Source of the DNA: Chlorobium sp.
GTDB taxonomy: Bacteria > Bacteroidota > Chlorobiia > Chlorobiales > Chlorobiaceae
NCBI GenBank assembly: GCA_005843835.1
Contig: SZXZ01000106.1
Location: 23,050-87,049 of the forward strand
Direction: 5' to 3'
DNA length: 64,000 nt
The notes under the pieces are model-generated. The model did not search any database and was not told the DNA's origin. It saw only the letters and a program-made list of their open reading frames with translations. Below are positions 43,659-54,232 of this stretch, piece after piece; positions within the stretch are counted from its first letter, which is position 1; each line of letters begins with the position of its first letter. The position numbers and the translations under genes were made by a program.

Positions 43659-45065
43659 ATGCAGACTATCGACCTTGCCATCATTATACTGTTTCTCATT
43701 GGCAACACACTGTTCGGTCTCTGGCATGGTAAAAGCAATAAAAGTTCGGGTGACTATTTCCTTGGCGGACATAATCTGCCTTGGATTATTTCGATGCTAT
43801 CTATTGTCGCTTCAGAAACCTCGGTTCTAACCTTTGTAAGCGTCCCCGGTCTCGCTTACAGGGGCGATTGGACCTTTCTTCAGCTTGCAATGGGATACAT
43901 CATAGGCAGAATCCTTGTAAGCTTTATCCTCCTGCCCATGTATTTCAAACATGGAGTCAGCTCTATTTATGAAGTCATCGGCATACGTTTCGGGCCGGGC
44001 ATGCACAAACTGGCCGCCATCGTCTTTCTTGTCACCAGAACACTTGGCGATGCTATCAGGTTTCTCGCAGCCGGAGTTGTTGTGCAGGTCGTAACAGGCT
44101 GGCCACTGCCAGTTTCAATAATGATCATCGGAGTTGTAACCCTCGTCTATACCCTCTCGGGAGGCATTAAAGCTGTTATATGGCTTGAAAGTTTTCAGTT
44201 CGGCCTTTACCTGCTGGGAGGCATCCTCTCAATTATTTTTCTGCTTCATAACATGGAGCAAAGTTTTCCAGACATACTGATCTTTCTTGCCAAATCAGGA
44301 AAGCTTAACATAATCAACAGCGACACGCATATTTTGACAAACCCTCTTTCCTTTTTCAGTGCCTTTATCGGAGGCATCCTGCTTTCACTTTCATCACACG
44401 GGGTCGACTACATGATGGTGCAACGTGTACTCGGTTGTAAAGATCTTGGATCGGCTCGAAAAGCCATGATTGGCAGTGGATTTTTTGTTTTTTTCCAATT
44501 TTCGGTTTTTCTGCTCGCCGGATCACTGATTTCGGTGTTCATGCATGGTGCTCCGATGGAAAAAGATCGGGAATTTGCCTTTTTTATCGTTCACTATCTT
44601 CCTGCGGGATTGAAAGGCTTACTGGTTGCCGGTGTACTGTCTGCCGCTATGTCCACACATAGTTCTGCTATAAATTCCCTGGCTTCATCAACCGTAAACG
44701 ACATTCTTGGAGGAAAAGCCTCGCTCGGTTTTTCAAGGGTTATAAGTTTCGTCTGGGCGATAGTGCTTATCATCATTGCACTTATGTTTGACGCAGGCAA
44801 TAAAGCTATGGTAATGATCGGCCTTGAAATCGCCTCCTTCACTTATGGTGGGCTCCTGGGGCTTTTTCTGTTATCAAAAAGTAAACAACATTTTCATTCT
44901 TCCAGTCTTGGCATCGGACTGGTTGCAAGTATGGGCATTGTATTCATCCTGAAATACCTTGGTCTGGCATGGACCTGGTATATATCTATTTCTGTGTTGA
45001 TGAATCTTTTTGTGTCAATAGGCATCGATATGTTTTTCTTCCGAAAACAAGTTTCAAAATCCTGA
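43659..45065 (+). CDS. Sodium:solute symporter (SSF family)
   Basis: 468 aa, multi-TM; GDYFLGGHNLPWIISMLSIVASETSVLTFVSVPG and HGVDYMMVQRVLGCKD. Confidence 0.92.
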   Translation: MQTIDLAIIILFLIGNTLFGLWHGKSNKSSGDYFLGGHNLPWIISMLSIVASETSVLTFVSVPGLAYRGDWTFLQLAMGYIIGRILVSFILLPMYFKHGVSSIYEVIGIRFGPGMHKLAAIVFLVTRTLGDAIRFLAAGVVVQVVTGWPLPVSIMIIGVVTLVYTLSGGIKAVIWLESFQFGLYLLGGILSIIFLLHNMEQSFPDILIFLAKSGKLNIINSDTHILTNPLSFFSAFIGGILLSLSSHGVDYMMVQRVLGCKDLGSARKAMIGSGFFVFFQFSVFLLAGSLISVFMHGAPMEKDREFAFFIVHYLPAGLKGLLVAGVLSAAMSTHSSAINSLASSTVNDILGGKASLGFSRVISFVWAIVLIIIALMFDAGNKAMVMIGLEIASFTYGGLLGLFLLSKSKQHFHSSSLGIGLVASMGIVFILKYLGLAWTWYISISVLMNLFVSIGIDMFFFRKQVSKS

Positions 45066-45132
45066 TAACCTTTTTCTTCCGAAAACACGTATCTTTATTA
45101 AAAATAATGAAACAACGTAGATCCTGACCATC

Positions 45133-45492
45133 ATGAAAATTCTTGTTATCGAAGATGAACCTGCTGTAAGAAAATTTATATGCACTATTCTGAAAAAAGA
45201 GAACTATACAGTCTATGAGGCTGATAACGGAACAAGCGGACTTATGCTCCTTAGTGAGCAAAAAGATATCACTGTGATTATTACTGACCTCATCATGCCG
45301 GAAATGGAAGGCATTGAAACAATTATCGAGGTCAAAAAACAATATCCAGCTATAAAAATCATTGCTATATCTGGCGGAGGACAGGTAGGCCCCGAAAACT
45401 TTCTTATTCTCGCTGATGCCCTCGGAGCCCATGCAACTTTGAAGAAACCCTTCAGCGGTCAAGAGCTTATACGTTCCATCAAGAATCTTTAG
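45133..45492 (+). CDS. Stand-alone CheY-like response regulator
   Basis: ILVIEDEPAVRKFI, IITDLIMPEMEGIE, KKPF. Confidence 0.93.
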   Translation: MKILVIEDEPAVRKFICTILKKENYTVYEADNGTSGLMLLSEQKDITVIITDLIMPEMEGIETIIEVKKQYPAIKIIAISGGGQVGPENFLILADALGAHATLKKPFSGQELIRSIKNL

Positions 45493-45561
45493 CCACAATC
45501 AACCAAAGTGGCATAGACCTCTGAGTACTGTTGATTATACGTTACCCCTTGTTGACGGATT

Positions 45562-46263
45562 TTATTCTGGCAGCATATCGTAGTATTGCTCAAGACCCTG
45601 CTGTTCTTCTTCGGCTTCATTAATGACTTCAAAAGTTTTATTTTTACCCTTATCAAGCCATAGTGCTACCACAAGAAGTTCAGCTACATCAGAGCGGTTA
45701 ATCCAGCCACTCCATAACTTGTCGCCAATTCCTACTGAAAGCTTATGATGCAAAGGTTCTCCATCCTGCAAACCTCCGGGACGCACTATAGTATAAGATC
45801 TTCCTTCCGTTGAGAATACCTTTCTCAAATGCTCTTCCGCTTCCCATTTTTTGAGAAGGACACCGGCAAACAGATTAAGTGGATGGTACCACTTGGTAAC
45901 GGCCATAGAGCTGACTAACCCAAAATGTTTTACCCCCGCTCTTGCTGCCTCATCAACAAGCCTCATAACTCCATCGCGGTCCACTTCGGCTGGTGATGAC
46001 TCTCCTGTAACTGCATTGGAACCAAGTGTAGAAATAACAGCTTCGCATCCTTTTACTGCCTTTGCAACATCGTCATTACTCTGGATTTTGCCTGTGACAA
46101 TTTCAACACTCTCACCAAACATTCCAAAAGCTTTTTCCTTGTCCCTGGACAGCACTTTGACGGGTATATCGTAATGGAGAAGCCTTTTCACTACCCATTG
46201 GCCAGTTCTTCCGGTCGCTCCGGCTACAAGTACTTTCCCTGTATATCCTTTTCTGGCATCCAT
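45562..46263 (-). CDS. NAD(P)-binding atypical SDR (NmrA-like)
   Basis: KVLVAGATGRTGQWVVKRLL and YTIVRPGGL. Confidence 0.88.
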   Translation of the reverse strand: MDARKGYTGKVLVAGATGRTGQWVVKRLLHYDIPVKVLSRDKEKAFGMFGESVEIVTGKIQSNDDVAKAVKGCEAVISTLGSNAVTGESSPAEVDRDGVMRLVDEAARAGVKHFGLVSSMAVTKWYHPLNLFAGVLLKKWEAEEHLRKVFSTEGRSYTIVRPGGLQDGEPLHHKLSVGIGDKLWSGWINRSDVAELLVVALWLDKGKNKTFEVINEAEEEQQGLEQYYDMLPE

Positions 46264-46459
46264 GATAACGTCCTTAATAGATTAGCAATAAAATATTATT
46301 AAATAATGTATTACTAGATAAACCTCATGCAGAGGTGATTAAGTTTCTTAACGTAGAGGTAATTTTCATTACTTTTTTGAACAGTACTGAAATCATTCTC
46401 TAAGAAAGACATCTTTGTAAACACATGGTCAGCCGGCAATAATCAATAAAACCACTTGT

Positions 46460-47806
46460 ATGAAACACCAGAAGCATTTCATAACATATTTCCTGTTCGC
46501 TTCAACGCTTTTTATGACCAAACCAGCCGTTGCATACGATCAAGAAGCCCTTAACACTCTTAAAACCAGTGTATCTTCATGGAATACAATGCGTTTGGAA
46601 AAACCCGGACAAATCATTGACCTTTATAACGCAAAGCTTGAAAACACTAACCTGGACGGAGCTAATCTTAGCAGAACTCTTCTCGTAAATGCCGAATTGA
46701 GCGGGTCATCTCTCAATATGGCCGATATGAAATCATCAAACCTCATGATGGCGTTCATACAAAAAGCGAATCTAATAAACACAGATCTTTCCGGAGCCTG
46801 CCTTGTCAAGGTAAATCTCAGGAAGTCTTTCATGAAAGGGGCAAAGCTCACTGGAGCAAACCTTCAAAGCGCAAATCTGAGATGGACCATGCTTGAAAAT
46901 GCAGACTTCAGCCAGGCTAATATGGCTGATACTATTCTTTTTGAGGCAAATTTTGAAAATGCGAACCTGAAAGGTGCTAATTTAAAAGGGGCATTGTTTC
47001 TCGAGCAAGCAAATCTTTCTGGCGCTGAACTTTCCAATAATACCATCCTGCCGTCAGGCGAAAGGGCTTCTTTGTCTTGGAGTGCATTACACAATGCAAG
47101 ATTTGTCTATGAACCTGCCGCGACCTCAATCATTTTTAATGCCCTGCCACCTGTGGAAATAATTGAGAAAAAGAGTACAGAAATTACTTCGCCTTCAAGG
47201 AGTGGTGACCCTCTGTTAAGCACGAAGAGAAAGCAGGATGCGCTGATTACAGAAAATGTTGAATCGAGGAACACAATGAGAAACATGAACCCTGAGAGCC
47301 TTGTAACTCTTAGAGAAACGAGATTGGACAATTCAAAGCTTCAAGGAAGTAATCTTCAAAATAAGGAACTTGCCGGATCAAATTTTGAAGCAGCATCTCT
47401 CGATAACGCAAATTTGTCAGGTGCGGATCTCAGTAAGGCAAATTTTCATAAAGCTGATATGAAGTCCGCTCAGTTAGAAGGTGCAAACCTTAAGGGAGCA
47501 AACCTTGACAGAGCCTTTCTTAAAGGTGCCAACTTGAGCAAATCAAATCTTTCCGATGCTGTTCTTTATGGAGCTGTGCTTATAGAAGCAAACCTCAGCG
47601 AAGCAAATCTTGAAGGAGCCTCTTTGTTTGACGCTGATCTTGAAGGTGCTAACCTTGAAGGCGCAAACCTTAAGGGGGCGAACATTACAGATACAAATTT
47701 TAAAAATGCAACACTTTCATCACTTACCATTCTTCCATCCGGGAAAATGGCTACTTCCGGTTGGGCGACACTTAAGGATGCAAAATTCAAAACAATATCG
47801 CGATGA
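46460..47806 (+). CDS. Secreted pentapeptide-repeat protein with two repeat modules
   Basis: Signal-peptide-like N-terminus; many A(N/D)LxxA repeats in two blocks, each ending ...TILPSG(E/K). Confidence 0.9.
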   Translation: MKHQKHFITYFLFASTLFMTKPAVAYDQEALNTLKTSVSSWNTMRLEKPGQIIDLYNAKLENTNLDGANLSRTLLVNAELSGSSLNMADMKSSNLMMAFIQKANLINTDLSGACLVKVNLRKSFMKGAKLTGANLQSANLRWTMLENADFSQANMADTILFEANFENANLKGANLKGALFLEQANLSGAELSNNTILPSGERASLSWSALHNARFVYEPAATSIIFNALPPVEIIEKKSTEITSPSRSGDPLLSTKRKQDALITENVESRNTMRNMNPESLVTLRETRLDNSKLQGSNLQNKELAGSNFEAASLDNANLSGADLSKANFHKADMKSAQLEGANLKGANLDRAFLKGANLSKSNLSDAVLYGAVLIEANLSEANLEGASLFDADLEGANLEGANLKGANITDTNFKNATLSSLTILPSGKMATSGWATLKDAKFKTISR

Positions 47807-47809
47807 AAG

Positions 47810-48103
47810 TCAAATTACTTCTTTAAGACCAAGAAATCGCTTACGATAAAGAAAATGCTGAAGCATTCTGGCTTTGGTGATGTTCGGATCACTTGCATTA
47901 AGCCTGTGTTTTTTACCTGTACGGGTAACAACATCCAAAGTTCCGTCATCATTGACCTGAGCAACTTTCCAAAACTTGTCTACCACATAATGATATTCCT
48001 CACCGTGTTCGAGAGGATAAACCTGCTTCGCCCTGGGACCCGGATGAAAAGAGCTTTTTGGCTTATGGTAAACAATGTTATCACCAACCCTGAATTGTCT
48101 CAT
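47810..48103 (-). CDS. Small conserved hypothetical
   Basis: 97 aa; MRQFRVGDNIVYHKPKSSFHPGPRAKQVYPLEHGEEY; no overlap with neighbours. Confidence 0.65.
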   Translation of the reverse strand: MRQFRVGDNIVYHKPKSSFHPGPRAKQVYPLEHGEEYHYVVDKFWKVAQVNDDGTLDVVTRTGKKHRLNASDPNITKARMLQHFLYRKRFLGLKEVI

Positions 48104-48230
48104 CTTGACCTCCTTTTCGGCTGAATAGCCTATCTTTATACAGTGTGGATGTGGATTATTATCTATGTAAAGTATACGAAATAAAAATAATTATTCTTTA
48201 TCTGCCTATAGTTTATTCATTTGCAGAGCG

Positions 48231-49406
48231 TTATTCAACAAATCGGATTGTGAGGCGATCATTATCCATCTCGGCACCCTTAGTTCGGAGGGTAGCAAGC
48301 ACTTGTGGAAGAACCATGTTACGCCGATGATTTCCAATGCTGATGGTCAGTTCATCACCGGTTTTGCTGAGATCAACCTGGTCTTTAGGAATTCCGGGAA
48401 TATAAAGCTCCAGATTAAAACCTTCTGGTGACGGCAATATCCTGAAGGTACTCTGATTATAGTAAACCTGTGCAGGGTCCTCATCTCCATAGAGAAGCTC
48501 CTTGAGCTTTTCAAGAGCTTCCAGACCGCATATCTCCCTGGTATAGAGAGGTATCTCCTTAACAGGAAGCGGACTGAAGTTATCAACAATTTCCTGCCGG
48601 TATGTCTTCTGGTTCTCTTTCCAATATCGAAAATATGGATCTTGAACTTCTGCAGGAATAATCCTGTTGGAAATCACCAGATCAACGGAAATATTATATA
48701 ACCCAAGGTAAGCGTAAGCTCTGAGAGACTCTTTTATAACCATTTTTTCTGGATTGGTTACCAGACGGACAGTGGTTACGTTATGATCAATTAAAATCTT
48801 GCCAAGTTCATTGATGTTTTCATAAAACTCATAAGGGACATCCATCATTTCCCTGTCAGGAAGCGAAAAACCTGCGAGAGGGCGAAAAATAGGTTCCACA
48901 AGAGGTCTTAGATACATAGCGACATTTTCCAATGGCTTGTACAATCTTCGCATATACCATCCAGCCACCTCCGGGATGCTTAATAATCTCAAGGCTGTTC
49001 CTGTTGGAGCTGAATCGATGATCAGTACATCATACTGGCCCTCCTTATGGTGACGGAACACCCGAACAAGACCAAATATCTCATCCATCCCGGGCAGAAT
49101 GGCAAGTTCCTCAGCCTGCACACCGTCAACACCTCTTGCCTTTAACACTTCAGTAATATATCGTTTGACAGTACCCCAGTTCTCTTCGAGTTCCTGAAGA
49201 ACATCAAGCTCAGCCCCCCAAAGATTATCACAAATATTTTTCGGCTGGTGTCCAAGCTCCACATCAAAACTGTCAGCAAGGGAATGAGCCGGGTCAGTAC
49301 TCAGAACAAGCGTTTTATAACCCAGTTCGGCACATCGCAACCCTGTAGCAGCTGCCATAGATGTCTTGCCGACACCACCTTTACCCGTCATGAGAATAAG
49401 GCGCAT
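48231..49406 (-). CDS. ArsA-family ATPase with C-terminal HSP20-like domain
   Basis: [42 protein letters not shown]-terminal [29 protein letters not shown]. Start moved to 49406. Confidence 0.92.
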   Translation of the reverse strand: MRLILMTGKGGVGKTSMAAATGLRCAELGYKTLVLSTDPAHSLADSFDVELGHQPKNICDNLWGAELDVLQELEENWGTVKRYITEVLKARGVDGVQAEELAILPGMDEIFGLVRVFRHHKEGQYDVLIIDSAPTGTALRLLSIPEVAGWYMRRLYKPLENVAMYLRPLVEPIFRPLAGFSLPDREMMDVPYEFYENINELGKILIDHNVTTVRLVTNPEKMVIKESLRAYAYLGLYNISVDLVISNRIIPAEVQDPYFRYWKENQKTYRQEIVDNFSPLPVKEIPLYTREICGLEALEKLKELLYGDEDPAQVYYNQSTFRILPSPEGFNLELYIPGIPKDQVDLSKTGDELTISIGNHRRNMVLPQVLATLRTKGAEMDNDRLTIRFVE

Positions 49407-49670
49407 AGCAACTCCCTGCCCGTTTCGCTTGTAAGATGAAGATATTATTCCTTTATAACCTGCAACCGGATAAATTAGTTTAATGTGTATATCCGTTGGA
49501 AACAAAGCTTTCCAGTATTTTATGGATAGCCTTTGTCAAGAATTGGCCATACCGCGACAGCCGTGAAGAACATAACTTGTAGAAGACTTCATAAATAGTG
49601 CTAACACCCGACGTGAATCAACGTGAAGCAAAATTAAAATCTATATATAACGCAGAAAGAACTCTTGATA

Positions 49671-50366
49671 CTAATTTGAAGCGTGCCTTAAGACCATAGC
49701 ATATTCATTCAAATCTGACATTGGTTTATTTTTTATATACAAGCACCATTCTACATTAATGTATTCACCAGTACCTGTTTTAAATCGTGAATGAAAAGAA
49801 ACGATGTCATCACCTCCAGGTCGTTGGAGTCTGATAGCGCTCTGTACCGAAACATAATCTTCTGGATGAATCAAGCTAGCCAGGATAATTCCAGATAATG
49901 CATTCTTTTCATACCCTAAAAATCCCTCTATCGAGCCCGTCATATCCACAAAGTGTTCCGTATCATCAATGACAGCATAGGCTTCAATCTCGGGCTTGTA
50001 AATATCGATACCTCTGCCGGGGTGCAAATGAATTTGTCTGTAAAGATTATCGATTTCTACTCGATATCTTGATAATGCCAAAGAATTACTAAGCGGTGCC
50101 ATTGCATGGTCTTTTGAATAACCACTCTGCAACCATTGGATATCTGCTCCGTCTTTTTTCAAGCGCTCAAGCATTTTTTTCCCCGGCTGGCACTTTCCCT
50201 TGAGATAAGGGGTCATCTGTGCGGGGTATTTGATTCCTGTGGTTCTGCAAAACGAATTGATCGAACCATGTTTTTTCAGAATGTATTCCCTGAGCCGCTG
50301 ACTGAATCCGCTATTAAAAGCGTTAGAAATATGAGATTCTTTCATCAAAAACGTAATTTTCAACAA
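49671..50366 (-). CDS. HTH-like N-terminus plus PAS domain sensor/regulator
   Basis: LREYILKKHGSINSFCRTTGIKYPAQMTPYLKGKCQPGKKMLERL (HTH-like) and a PAS/PAC region (GFLGYEKNALSGIILASLIHPEDY...). Confidence 0.72.
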   Translation of the reverse strand: MLKITFLMKESHISNAFNSGFSQRLREYILKKHGSINSFCRTTGIKYPAQMTPYLKGKCQPGKKMLERLKKDGADIQWLQSGYSKDHAMAPLSNSLALSRYRVEIDNLYRQIHLHPGRGIDIYKPEIEAYAVIDDTEHFVDMTGSIEGFLGYEKNALSGIILASLIHPEDYVSVQSAIRLQRPGGDDIVSFHSRFKTGTGEYINVEWCLYIKNKPMSDLNEYAMVLRHASN

Positions 50367-50436
50367 ATCATAAAGTTAAAATATAACCGTATATACCGTA
50401 TATACGAAATTAATATAAAACGATTCACATGAACAT

Positions 50437-52350
50437 TCATATCTGAACAAGAAGACCTATTTCAATCACCTGTCCTGAAGGAAGATTATAATATGCAGTG
50501 GCACTCAGCGCATTTCTAGCCATTAAGGCAAACAGCTTTTTACGCCATAAAATCATCTTAGACTTCATCCCGGTAACAATTTTTTCACGACTCAGGAAAA
50601 AGCTTATAGCTTCAGGTCTAAAATGCAGTCCCTGATGGTTTGCGAGTGCTATCACCTGGCGAATATTCGGATACTCAAGAAATCCATACCGGGCAACCAC
50701 TTTATAAAAACCGTCGCCTAACTTCGTCACCTCAACTTTACGACTTCCCCGAACTCTTGGGACTCTTTCAGCACTGAAATGAAAAAGTGCAACTTCCGAA
50801 TGCAACACCTTGTTATGGCGGAGATTATGAAGCATAGCCATAGGAATCATATCGGGATTTGCAGTCAGGTATATTGCCTGACCGGTGACCCGCTGAGGCT
50901 GCTGCAAGAGAAGACTCTTCATGAACTCTTCTACGGTCAATGTCCGGTCTTTCAGTTGTTGAAGAAGAAGTATGCGACCCTCATTCCATGTAAGCATCAG
51001 AGTAAACACTGCCAGCCCTATCACTAAAGGAAACCATGCACCATTCAGTAGCTTAGTCATACTCGCACCAAAAAAGGAAAGGTCAATAATCGCAAAAAAA
51101 ATAATCATGAAATTGAGTGCCGCCTTGTTCCATTTCCAAAGATCGCGGGCAACATAGTAAAATAGAATAGTTGAAATCAGCATGGTTGCCGTGACAGCAA
51201 CACCGTAGGCCGCTGCAAGGCGACTGGATGAACCAAACCCCGCCACGAGACCTATGGTTGCAATCATTAACGACCAGTTTGCCGCAGGCACGTAAATCTG
51301 CCCCATGTGTCTTGCTGATGTATGAGTCACTGTTAATCGTGGAAGATACCCAAGCTGGATTGCCTGTTGGGTCAATGAATAAACTCCGGTTATCAGCGCC
51401 TGAGAAGCAATAATAGTTGCTGATGTTGCAAGTATAACCATCGGTATCATCGCCCATGATGGAACGAGACCATAAAAAGGATTATGGGACTGCTGAGGAT
51501 AGGTAAGCAACAGGGCACCTTGTCCAAAATAGTTAAGCAGTAATGCGGGAAATACAAGTAGCACCCAGGTTAACCGTATTGGATTTTTGCCAAAATGACC
51601 CATATCTGCATAAAGAGCCTCTGCTCCAGTAACAGAAAGGAAAACTGCACCAAGAACCATAAATCCCTGAAGATGATTGCTCAGCAAAAAAGAAATACCA
51701 TACCAGGGAAGTATGGCCTTTAATATTTCCGGATAGCGGAGAATTTCAACAAGACCAAGAATACCGATGATTGAAAACCATAAAAAAATAATCGGACCAA
51801 AAAGGGCACCAACCTTTGCGGTACCATGATGCTGAAAAAGAAAAAGGGCGGCGAGTACAAAAACAGTAACAGGAATAACAAGATCCTTGAATGCTGGCGC
51901 TATAATCTGGACGCCTTCCACCGCACTTAGAACTGATATTGCCGGTGTTATCATGCCATCACCATAGAGCAATGCCGCTCCGAATAATCCGATAGCCACA
52001 AGAAACCATCGTTCGTAGCCATTTTTTTTGCTGTTGGTTATTATCAATGCTGTTAATGCCAGAATCCCCCCCTCACCATCATTATCAGCTTTCATAATAA
52101 ATGTCAGGTATTTAAGACTGACAATCAGAATAAGAGCCCATATAAGCAATGATAGAACACCAAGTACATTTGTGTGTGTAACGGGAATACCAAACTCTCC
52201 ATGAAAACACTCACGAAGAGCGTAAAGAGGACTTGTACCAATATCACCAAATACAACACCAAGGGCAGCGAGAGAAAGTCCGGCAAGTCTCTTGAAGCCT
52301 GATTCACTGGAATGAACTCGCTCAAAAGGTTTTTCAGGGAGTGTTTTCAT
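50437..52350 (-). CDS. kup: Kup-family potassium uptake protein
   Basis: LSLAALGVVFGDIGTSPLYALRECF, GEGGILALTALI; 637 aa. Confidence 0.95.
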   Translation of the reverse strand: MKTLPEKPFERVHSSESGFKRLAGLSLAALGVVFGDIGTSPLYALRECFHGEFGIPVTHTNVLGVLSLLIWALILIVSLKYLTFIMKADNDGEGGILALTALIITNSKKNGYERWFLVAIGLFGAALLYGDGMITPAISVLSAVEGVQIIAPAFKDLVIPVTVFVLAALFLFQHHGTAKVGALFGPIIFLWFSIIGILGLVEILRYPEILKAILPWYGISFLLSNHLQGFMVLGAVFLSVTGAEALYADMGHFGKNPIRLTWVLLVFPALLLNYFGQGALLLTYPQQSHNPFYGLVPSWAMIPMVILATSATIIASQALITGVYSLTQQAIQLGYLPRLTVTHTSARHMGQIYVPAANWSLMIATIGLVAGFGSSSRLAAAYGVAVTATMLISTILFYYVARDLWKWNKAALNFMIIFFAIIDLSFFGASMTKLLNGAWFPLVIGLAVFTLMLTWNEGRILLLQQLKDRTLTVEEFMKSLLLQQPQRVTGQAIYLTANPDMIPMAMLHNLRHNKVLHSEVALFHFSAERVPRVRGSRKVEVTKLGDGFYKVVARYGFLEYPNIRQVIALANHQGLHFRPEAISFFLSREKIVTGMKSKMILWRKKLFALMARNALSATAYYNLPSGQVIEIGLLVQI

Positions 52351-52872
52351 GGTCTATCGGGCAAGAAAATGAAAAGGACTGAACGGTTATACTGCTTCAC
52401 AGAAACGAAAGCGCCAATCATGAGCATAATAAGGTCATGCTATCATTGGATAGTTAAGATAACTGAAAAGTTAAAACTCCTCTATACGGAAATCCATATT
52501 AACCGCCAAACACCATAAACCTGCACCAATTAACCACTATCACCAGCCTTCTATCCTGTTTCACTGCTGACACAGGCGACTGAACGAGATGAATATTATT
52601 CGTAATAATGAATATTTCAACCGCAATTTGCGCGTTTAAAGTATTGACAAATATTAATAATAATCAGAAATATATCGGTATATATTGTGATAATACGCCC
52701 TTACAAAGGGACGCTAAACCCTTTATATAAAGAGCTTTCTGTATATATTTCTTTCTTTCAATTATTTTCTTTATATTGGCTTTATAAACACAATTGGATA
52801 GCACTCTGATTATTATTCATTTTTGCCGTTCATATCATGAATTATGTGGAATGAACAGCGTAACTTATTTAT

Positions 52873-53382
52873 GTGCTTATGAGACATGGAAACCATATTT
52901 CTTCTTTATCATTTCTTACCATACTGATCGTAGTTAGCTTTACAGTAAGCCAGAATGGATTTAATCTTTCCGGCATACTCGAGTCTTTCAACCCTTTCTA
53001 TAAAACAGTTGAAGCCGGTCAGAGAGCATCTTTAGCCACCACAGCGAATACTTCAGACAAAAGCGAGGAACTCTTTGTTGTTGCTGAAGGTAAGGCATCC
53101 TATTATGCAGATCAGTTTCACGGGCGTAGAACAGCAAACGGCGAAACATTCAATATGCATAAACTAACTGCAGCCCACCCATCACTTCCATTCGGGACAT
53201 GGGTAAAAGTAACCAACCTGAATAATGGCAAAGATGTCGTAGTTCGCATCAATGATCGAGGACCGTTTGTTAAAGGCAGAGTAATAGATCTTTCTATTGA
53301 TGCCGCTAAAGAAATTGGAATTATGAGATCAGGGACAGTACGCGTAAAACTTGAAACATACGGGTCTCAACCTTCGACTTAA
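52873..53382 (+). CDS. RlpA-like (DPBB) septal ring lytic transglycosylase family protein
   Basis: [50 protein letters not shown]. Confidence 0.93.
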   Translation: MLMRHGNHISSLSFLTILIVVSFTVSQNGFNLSGILESFNPFYKTVEAGQRASLATTANTSDKSEELFVVAEGKASYYADQFHGRRTANGETFNMHKLTAAHPSLPFGTWVKVTNLNNGKDVVVRINDRGPFVKGRVIDLSIDAAKEIGIMRSGTVRVKLETYGSQPST

Positions 53383-53718
53383 AGCACAAGCTGAATTGAG
53401 TAAGTTGAATGCTTGCACACAATCAAATTACTTAAGGGTAGGAGCCCTAAAGGATATGATGAATTTCAAAGAGTTTTTTCTATCTTGAGCTAGAGGCTTT
53501 CATTTTCTAAATCTGGGTATTTTGCTCTATTACCCACCGATAATCGAATGGTTGCAGTCCGATCACTCTATTTCAGGGATGCAGTTCAAACTGTATTCCC
53601 GAGGAAGCACTGTTGACATGATCGATTGAAGTACCATTTCAATCCATACCATAATAAAGATATCCCGGAAACGGTATACTGGCAACGTTTAAAAATCAAC
53701 GATCATAACTCTTGTATT

Positions 53719-54225
53719 ATGACGAAAATTAAACGATTCAGTTCCAAACTTTTTCATTCTGCAACCCTTACCATATTTTTTTGCTTGACAATGACTATTG
53801 GATCTCTATATACAGCTGATGCAACGGAGCCTTCCAATCAAGTTAATTCCAAGATGCAGTGGCTTTCTGAAAACAGCAGCGTTATTCCTGCATCGTCCAC
53901 AAGCAGACGAACACAAATTACAGGAGAACATTCTCTGATCATAACAGGAAAAGCTTCTTACTACGCCACAAATTTCCATGGAAAAAAAACGGCCAGTGGT
54001 GAATCATTTAACCTCCGTCACTTCACAGCCGCCCACCGTACGCTTCCTTTCGGTACCAGCGTCAGAGTTATAAATCTTGACAACGGAAAAAATGTTGTGG
54101 TGCGTATCAATGATCGTGGTCCCCATATGAAAGGAAGAATTATCGACGTATCGCCCGCTGCAGCTAGAGAGATCGGTATATTGGGCAACGGAACAGCAAA
54201 CGTCCGTATAGAAGCTTACGACTGA
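53719..54225 (+). CDS. RlpA-like (DPBB) paralogue
   Basis: [50 protein letters not shown]; internal ATG at 53719 gives a signal-peptide-like N-terminus. Confidence 0.92.
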   Translation: MTKIKRFSSKLFHSATLTIFFCLTMTIGSLYTADATEPSNQVNSKMQWLSENSSVIPASSTSRRTQITGEHSLIITGKASYYATNFHGKKTASGESFNLRHFTAAHRTLPFGTSVRVINLDNGKNVVVRINDRGPHMKGRIIDVSPAAAREIGILGNGTANVRIEAYD

Positions 54226-54232
54226 TAGGCTC

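Noticed and set aside
46600-47790. Regular short-period nucleotide repetition that could suggest a repeat array
   Set aside because: Explained by the 15-nt periodicity of pentapeptide codons; no direct repeats with unique spacers, so not CRISPR.
52540-52870. AT-rich intergenic region with several short palindromic runs (e.g. around atatatcggtatatat)
   Set aside because: No tRNA, small ORF or terminator I could support; likely promoter DNA for the RlpA-like gene but not assignable.
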